From: Syntrophobacterales bacterium
GTDB taxonomy: Bacteria > Desulfobacterota > Desulfobaccia > Desulfobaccales > 0-14-0-80-60-11
Length of the DNA: 64,000 bases
Assembly: GCA_023229795.1 (NCBI GenBank)
Contig: JALNYP010000008.1
Location: forward strand, 1-64,000
Direction of reading: 5' to 3'
The position numbers and the translations under genes were made by a program. The notes under the pieces were generated by a model that was given only the letters and a program-made list of their open reading frames with translations, ran no database searches and was not told the DNA's origin. Positions 59,890-64,000 of this stretch are shown here, piece by piece (positions within the stretch are counted from its first letter, which is position 1; every line of letters starts with the position of its first letter).

Positions 59890-61143
59890 ATGGATAATCA
59901 AAAGCATTATTCTGCGGTAATCCTGGGCGGCGGCATCGCCGGGATCAGCACCGCTCTGGAGTTGGCCCGCCTGGGCCATGACGTCGCCCTGGTGGAAAAG
60001 ACCCCGTTTTTCGGCGGGAGGGCGGCCCACTTTTGCTGCAAAGCCACCGATGCCTGCCAAAAGTGCGGCGCCTGCCTGGTGGATGAGCGTCTCAAGGCCC
60101 TCTTTCAGGAGCCCCGGATCACCCTGCTTTCCGCCGCCGAATTGACCGAGGTCTCCCGGGACGACGGCCCCTTCCGCCTGCACCTGAAGCAGCAGCCCCA
60201 GGTCATCAGCCCGGAGCGTTGCGTGAACTGTGGCCTCTGTCTCGAAGAGTGCCCCGCGGCCGAGCAGGGCGCCATCGTCACCACCACCATCACCCAGAAT
60301 CACCCCCGGTACGCGGTGAATCCCGCCGCCTGTCTCTATTTCAAGGACGGCTCCTGCCAGGTCTGCGCCCAAATCTGCCCACCCACGGCCCGGGCCATCG
60401 ACCTGAGCCGAACCCAACAGACCCTTGAGGTGACCGCCGACGCGGTCATCGTGGCCACGGGCTACCGGCCCTCCGATCCCCAGGCCCGGCCCCATTACGG
60501 CTACGGCCGCCTGCCCCATCTCATTACCGGCATTGAGCTGGAAGAGATGCTGCGCAACCGGGGGCTGAAAGGCGCGGATGGCAAGCCCCGTAAGATCGCC
60601 TTCATTCAATGCGTGGGCAGCCGGGACCAACAGCATCCCTATTGCTCCCAGGTCTGCTGCGCCTATACCCTGAGGCTGGCCCGGCTCTTGAAGCACCGGA
60701 TCCCCGACGCCGAGGTCGCCACCTTTTATATGGACCTGCAGAATGTCGGCCGGGATGCGGCGCAATTTCAGGCCGCGGCGGCGCGGGAGATCAAGTTATG
60801 CCGGGCCTTGCCGGGTGACCTGAGGGTCAACCCCGACGGCGACCTGAGCCTGCGCTACCTAGAGGAAGACAGCGGCCGGCCCGTGGACGCGGCCTTCGAC
60901 CTGGTGGTGTTAGCCGTGGGCATCACCCCCGGCGGCGATAACCCCGCCCTGGCCGACCTGCTCCAGGTGAAGTTGACCCCGGAGGGGTTCTTTCAGGCCG
61001 CCGACCCGCGGCACCGTTCCCAAACCTCTCAACCGGGCCTCTTCCTGGCCGGCACCGCCGAAGGCCCCCGGGATATCGCCGGGTGCATCGCCCAGGCCAC
61101 GGCCGCGGCCCGCCAGGTAAGCCAATACGTGAAAAGACCATGA
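59890..61143 (+). CDS. HdrA/QmoA-like FAD iron-sulfur oxidoreductase
   Basis: 417 residues. FAD site VILGGGIAGISTALE, then CCKATDACQKCGAC, ferredoxin motifs CVNCGLCLEECP and CQVCAQICPP, a RPHYGYGRLPHLITGIELEEML segment and CVGSRDQQHPYCSQVCCAYT. Closer in size and order to QmoA than to full HdrA. It is followed directly by a QmoB-like gene with ATGA overlap. No QmoC follows, so membrane linkage is not shown. Acts with the upstream MetF-Hdr complex or as a second flavoprotein. Confidence 0.85.
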   Translation: MDNQKHYSAVILGGGIAGISTALELARLGHDVALVEKTPFFGGRAAHFCCKATDACQKCGACLVDERLKALFQEPRITLLSAAELTEVSRDDGPFRLHLKQQPQVISPERCVNCGLCLEECPAAEQGAIVTTTITQNHPRYAVNPAACLYFKDGSCQVCAQICPPTARAIDLSRTQQTLEVTADAVIVATGYRPSDPQARPHYGYGRLPHLITGIELEEMLRNRGLKGADGKPRKIAFIQCVGSRDQQHPYCSQVCCAYTLRLARLLKHRIPDAEVATFYMDLQNVGRDAAQFQAAAAREIKLCRALPGDLRVNPDGDLSLRYLEEDSGRPVDAAFDLVVLAVGITPGGDNPALADLLQVKLTPEGFFQAADPRHRSQTSQPGLFLAGTAEGPRDIAGCIAQATAAARQVSQYVKRP

Positions 61144-63173
61144 GAACCCCACAGCCTTTGGAAATCATCCTCGCCCACGGCCCGGAACTCACCGCCGGGG
61201 GGCTCGACTACTACCAGCTGGGTCTGTGGGCCGCGGGGCTGACCCACAGCCGCATTCTGGCCCTCAACCCCCAATTGCCGGCGGCCGAACTGGAAGCCCG
61301 CCTGCGGGCCTTCTTGCACGAGGGCCTGGAACATCCGATCTTGATGGTGGCTCTGGACCCGCATCGCCGGGCCCAAAGCATCATCCGGGTGCTCCTGGAT
61401 CGGCTTGGCGTCAACCCCGAGGTCCTCACGGTCCTGGATCTCCAGGAGGCCTTGGGGTACCAGGACCCCCGGTCGTGCAGCCTGAAGGCTCACCACCTCA
61501 TCCGGCTGGCCGCGTCCATCATCACCCGGGCCAACCCCATCACCAGCCAGGAGGTGCCGGTGAGCACCCGGGTGCTGGTCTGGGGGGACTCCTTTGCAGC
61601 GATGAAAGCCGCGGCCGACCTGGCCCGCCTGGGTTACCAGGTGATCCATGCCATGCCTCATCCGTTTCTGAAGCCGTTGATCCCCTGCGGCAAGTCTACC
61701 CAGGTCCCCACTGAGGACTTGGAAGATTTGGTCCGCCAGATGGACCATCCGGCCATTGAGCCGCTGACCGAAGCGCATCTGGTCCAGGCGGAAGGCAGCG
61801 CCGGCAATTTCCGCGTCCGGCTCCAAACTTCCGAAGGCCTCCGGGAAGAGGTGGTCGGCGCCATGGTCCTGGCCCCGGAAATGCGGCTGGAGACCAGCAG
61901 CCCGTTGGACGGCCCGGCGTCGCACCCCCGGGTGATTTCTCATACCCGCCTGGAAGCCATCCTGGCCTCTCCGGAGGAAGCCGACCGGTTGTTTGCCCCG
62001 GCCGATACCCGCGTCCGGGTGGCGCTGCAAGGCGGGGACGCCAATCCCCTGGCCCTGCGCCGGGCCCTGGGCACCGCGGCCCAATTGCTGACCTGGTACG
62101 ACCTCCAGGTGTTCATGTTCGTCCGGGACGCCAAAGTGGGAGCCCCGGACATGGAAGCCATCCTCGAGGAATCCCTGGCTTCCGGGCTCATCGTCTTCAA
62201 GCTCCCGCAATTTCCTAGCCTGTCCATTGCCGACGATCGCCCTCACCTCACCTTTTTCGACCCGGTTATGCACGGCGAGGAAACCATGACCTGCGATCTC
62301 GTGGTCCTGGACGAGGCCCATCAGCCCGCCCCCGACAACGACGCGGTGTCCGAAATGTTGCGCCTCTTCCCGGGCCCCGGCGGCTTCCTCCAGGCCGACA
62401 ACGTCCGCAACCTGCCGGTGATCACCAACCGCCGGGGGGTGTATGTCGCCGGTCCCGGCCGCGGCGCCATGGACCTGGACCAGGCCTTTTTCGAAGCCGA
62501 CGCCGCGGTCTCCGAAGTGCATCAGCTTCTGGGCCAGGGTCTGGCCCGGGCCCCCAAGGGCCGGGCCGTGGTGGACCGGGGCCGCTGCGTCCTGTGCCTC
62601 ACCTGCCACCGCCTCTGTCCCCATGGGGCCGTCAGTTGGGACAACCGGGCCATCATCAACGAACTGGCCTGCCAGGGCTGCGGCGTCTGCGCCTCCCAGT
62701 GCCCCAATGACGCCATCCAGATCTGCAACTTCACCGACGACCAGGTGGTGGCGGCCTTCGAGACCCTCGACCCCCGCCTCACCCCCAAGATCATCGCCTT
62801 CATGTGCAAAAATTCCGCCTGGGAGGCCTATCAAGCGGCCTTGAAGCTGCCTGACACCTCCCTGCCCCTGGGTTTCACCCCCCTCAGGATGCCCTGCGCC
62901 GGCAAGATCGACATCGATTATCTCCTCAAGGCCTTCACTCACGGCGCCGACGCGGTACTGGTCCTGGCCTGCCACCCGGACAACTGCAAATCCCAGCAGG
63001 GCAACCTGCACGCCCAATGGCGCGTAGATCGGGCCCGGGAGCTGCTGGCCGATGCCGGTGTCGATCCCCAGCGCCTGGTTTTTAAGACCCTGGCCGCCAA
63101 CTCCCCCCAGGATTTCCTGGCCGCGGTATCCTCCGTGACCGAGATGCTGGGAGTCCTCAAGGCCGCCGCCTGA
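61140..63173 (+). CDS. QmoB-like HdrA-MvhD fusion protein
   Basis: 677 residues. The N-terminal two-thirds are HdrA/QmoB-like without a full FAD loop (VLVWGDSFAAMKAAADLARLGY). From about 480 there are two ferredoxin motifs, CVLCLTCHRLCP and CQGCGVCASQCP, then an MvhD-like C-terminal domain (MPCAGKIDIDYLLKAFTHGADAVLVLACHPDNC, QQGNLHA). Same architecture as QmoB. ATG 61140 overlaps the previous stop. Last gene of the operon, followed by a strong terminator. Confidence 0.85.
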   Translation: MRTPQPLEIILAHGPELTAGGLDYYQLGLWAAGLTHSRILALNPQLPAAELEARLRAFLHEGLEHPILMVALDPHRRAQSIIRVLLDRLGVNPEVLTVLDLQEALGYQDPRSCSLKAHHLIRLAASIITRANPITSQEVPVSTRVLVWGDSFAAMKAAADLARLGYQVIHAMPHPFLKPLIPCGKSTQVPTEDLEDLVRQMDHPAIEPLTEAHLVQAEGSAGNFRVRLQTSEGLREEVVGAMVLAPEMRLETSSPLDGPASHPRVISHTRLEAILASPEEADRLFAPADTRVRVALQGGDANPLALRRALGTAAQLLTWYDLQVFMFVRDAKVGAPDMEAILEESLASGLIVFKLPQFPSLSIADDRPHLTFFDPVMHGEETMTCDLVVLDEAHQPAPDNDAVSEMLRLFPGPGGFLQADNVRNLPVITNRRGVYVAGPGRGAMDLDQAFFEADAAVSEVHQLLGQGLARAPKGRAVVDRGRCVLCLTCHRLCPHGAVSWDNRAIINELACQGCGVCASQCPNDAIQICNFTDDQVVAAFETLDPRLTPKIIAFMCKNSAWEAYQAALKLPDTSLPLGFTPLRMPCAGKIDIDYLLKAFTHGADAVLVLACHPDNCKSQQGNLHAQWRVDRARELLADAGVDPQRLVFKTLAANSPQDFLAAVSSVTEMLGVLKAAA

Positions 63174-63188
63174 CCCCCCCGCCTTAGC

Positions 63189-63226
63189 AAAAGGGCGACC
63201 CGCGGGTCGCCCTTTTGATTTTTTCA
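63189..63226 (+). terminator. Intrinsic terminator of the hdr-met-qmo operon
   Basis: Perfect 14-bp palindromic stem AAAAGGGCGACCCG / CGGGTCGCCCTTTT, followed by GATTTTTTC. Confidence 0.9.
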
Positions 63227-63242
63227 TTATACCGAGAAGCCA

Positions 63243-63300
63243 GTAGGGGCGCACCTGTGCGCCCTGACCCGAGGGCGGACACACAGGTCCGCCCCTACCC
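63243..63300. repeat. GTAGGGGCG-type palindromic repeat
   Basis: GTAGGGGCGCACCTGTGCGCCC, then GGGCGGACACACAGGTCCGC.. ending CCCCTACC. Same family as 14213 and 57682. Confidence 0.7.
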
Positions 63301-63383
63301 TTTTCTTGGGGATTCGCAAATTTGGCAGAGGTTTCGAGTGAGGACTGCGGGGGCTGGGTGATCAGAAATGGGTGCCATAAGGT

Positions 63384-63466
63384 GGGGAGCCGGGCCGGCT
63401 GTTTCCCGGCTCCCCTGACTAGAACTGGAGGGAACGCCTGTCGGGGCGGTATAAGTCCGCCCCGAC
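63384..63466 (-). terminator. Two hairpins downstream of the carboxylase gene
   Basis: 63384-63415: GGGGAGCCGGG / CCCGGCTCCCC. 63440-63466: GTCGGGGCGG / CCGCCCCGAC with a 7-base loop, 10 bases after the stop. No long U-run. Confidence 0.5.
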
Positions 63467-63475
63467 GGTAAACCA

Positions 63476-64000
63476 CTATTTGCCAATCACCAAGATCACC
63501 GCGTCTTTGGCCACGGAGGCGCCGGGTTCGAAGTTGATGGCTTTGATGGTGCCGGAGGCCGGGGCCGGGAGGCTGTTTTGCATCTTCATGGCCTCGAGGA
63601 CGCAGACCAGGTCGCCGTTGGCCACCTTGTCGCCCACCTTGACCGCGTAGCTGATGATCATGCCGGGCATGGGGGCTCTAAGGGGCACTTCGCCCGCGGC
63701 CAGGGTCTCGGCGGCCGGGGCCGCTTTGGGGGCCAGGGCCGGTTTCGGCGCCGCGACCACAGGCGAGACGCCTGTGCCACCAGCCGCCGGCGCGGCGCTG
63801 ATGCCGCTGATCACCGGGGCCCCGGAGGTGCACTCCACCTCCACCGCGTAGTACTGCCCCTCTACGAAGACGTTGAAGGTCCTGAGGCCCGGGCCCTTCT
63901 CCGGCGCGGCCTTGTCCAGGCCGTCGATGAACTCCTTGACCTTGGCGAAGAGCTTTTTCTGCTTGATGGCGCTATAGACGTCGTCTTCCAGCTTGACCTG
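63476..64000 (-). CDS. pycB: Biotin-containing carboxylase B subunit C-terminus (pyruvate/oxaloacetate type), 5' end outside window
   Basis: Frame open to the window edge; about 174 residues visible. Upstream part LEDDVYSAIKQKKLFAKVKEFIDG, then GLRTFNVFVEGQYYAVEVE is the PYC/OadA tail. After an Ala/Pro linker (containing GGTGVSPV from a dispersed repeat) comes the biotinyl domain with AMKMQNSLP; the Lys of AMKM carries biotin. Works with a biotin carboxylase (PycA) to make oxaloacetate, or as a decarboxylase alpha chain; these cannot be separated from the tail alone. It ends with a standard VILVIGK. Confidence 0.85.
   Translation of the reverse strand, partial: QVKLEDDVYSAIKQKKLFAKVKEFIDGLDKAAPEKGPGLRTFNVFVEGQYYAVEVECTSGAPVISGISAAPAAGGTGVSPVVAAPKPALAPKAAPAAETLAAGEVPLRAPMPGMIISYAVKVGDKVANGDLVCVLEAMKMQNSLPAPASGTIKAINFEPGASVAKDAVILVIGK
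63759..63781. repeat. ACAGGCGAGACGCC repeat inside a coding sequence
   Basis: ACAGGCGAGACGCCTGTGCC.. matches 44571-44593 at 22 of 23 bases. Here it lies in frame in the carboxylase linker and codes GGTGVSPV on the minus strand. Confidence 0.85.

Noticed and set aside
61029..63476. Minus-strand 815-codon ORF opposite the QmoB-like gene
   Set aside because: Shadow ORF; starts in repeats, no recognisable domains.

Overview
The window is a GC-rich bacterial chromosome segment. The gene content points to an anaerobic, respiratory Desulfobacterota (deltaproteobacterial) lineage, perhaps close to Desulfobacca/Syntrophobacterales. The main reasons are a methylene-tetrahydrofolate reductase/heterodisulfide-reductase (MetFV-HdrABC-MvhD) operon with Qmo-like partners, a multiheme cytochrome, a CdhE-like corrinoid-protein fragment, many two-component sensors, a PEP-CTERM protein and abundant short palindromic repeats. 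No rRNA, tRNA or CRISPR array was seen. The taxonomic placement is inference.

Layout. 1-3.3 kb: mreC (cut by the window edge), mreD and the PBP2 gene, i.e. cell elongation. 3.4-9.3 kb: pcm, a repeat-rich gap with a MITE-like element, a small Cys-rich protein, an AT-richer Septu-type defence pair (ptuA/ptuB), and the ribulose-monophosphate pair hxlB/hxlA-rraA. 9.5-12.1 kb: an octaheme cytochrome c fused to a formate-dehydrogenase-type cytochrome b. Its reading frame is interrupted by one in-frame TGA followed by a bacterial-SECIS-like hairpin, so I read it as a candidate selenoprotein. 12.5-18.1 kb: a MucR-like protein without zinc finger, thiC, a deoxyribonucleotidase-like HAD protein, an IS1182-like remnant, a PrmA-like methyltransferase, spmAB and a cysteine-less AhpD-like protein. 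18.2-33.7 kb: a TPR lipoprotein and a metal-handling region (two NosL-like proteins, ABC permease and ATPase, a Cys-containing membrane protein, CusA/CusB with five YHS domains, a Tat-exported multicopper oxidase), then a PEP-CTERM protein.

34-51 kb: a histidine phosphatase, a broken VbhA/Fic-type toxin-antitoxin remnant framed by a duplicated piece of that phosphatase gene, an AbiJ-like defence protein, glgC with a response regulator, a CdhE-like protein, a c-heme sensor kinase, a double-length malic enzyme, a baeRF-type protein, gapdh, a universal stress protein and a hybrid kinase. 51-63.2 kb: hdrC, hdrB, [frameshifted four-helix-bundle gene], a giant hdrA, mvhD, metV, metF, a QmoA-like and a QmoB-like gene, closed by a strong terminator. 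This operon should couple methylene-THF reduction to low-potential and/or membrane electron carriers. The window ends in the biotinyl domain of a pyruvate/oxaloacetate carboxylase B subunit.

Short repeats recur throughout: palindromes built on GTAGGGGCG, GGTAGCCGCAGGC, CATTCTGAGG and CGTTCCCAAG. One copy lies in frame inside the carboxylase linker. Starts given below were often moved from the longest ORF to the codon with a ribosome binding site or family-consistent N-terminus; each such choice is stated.
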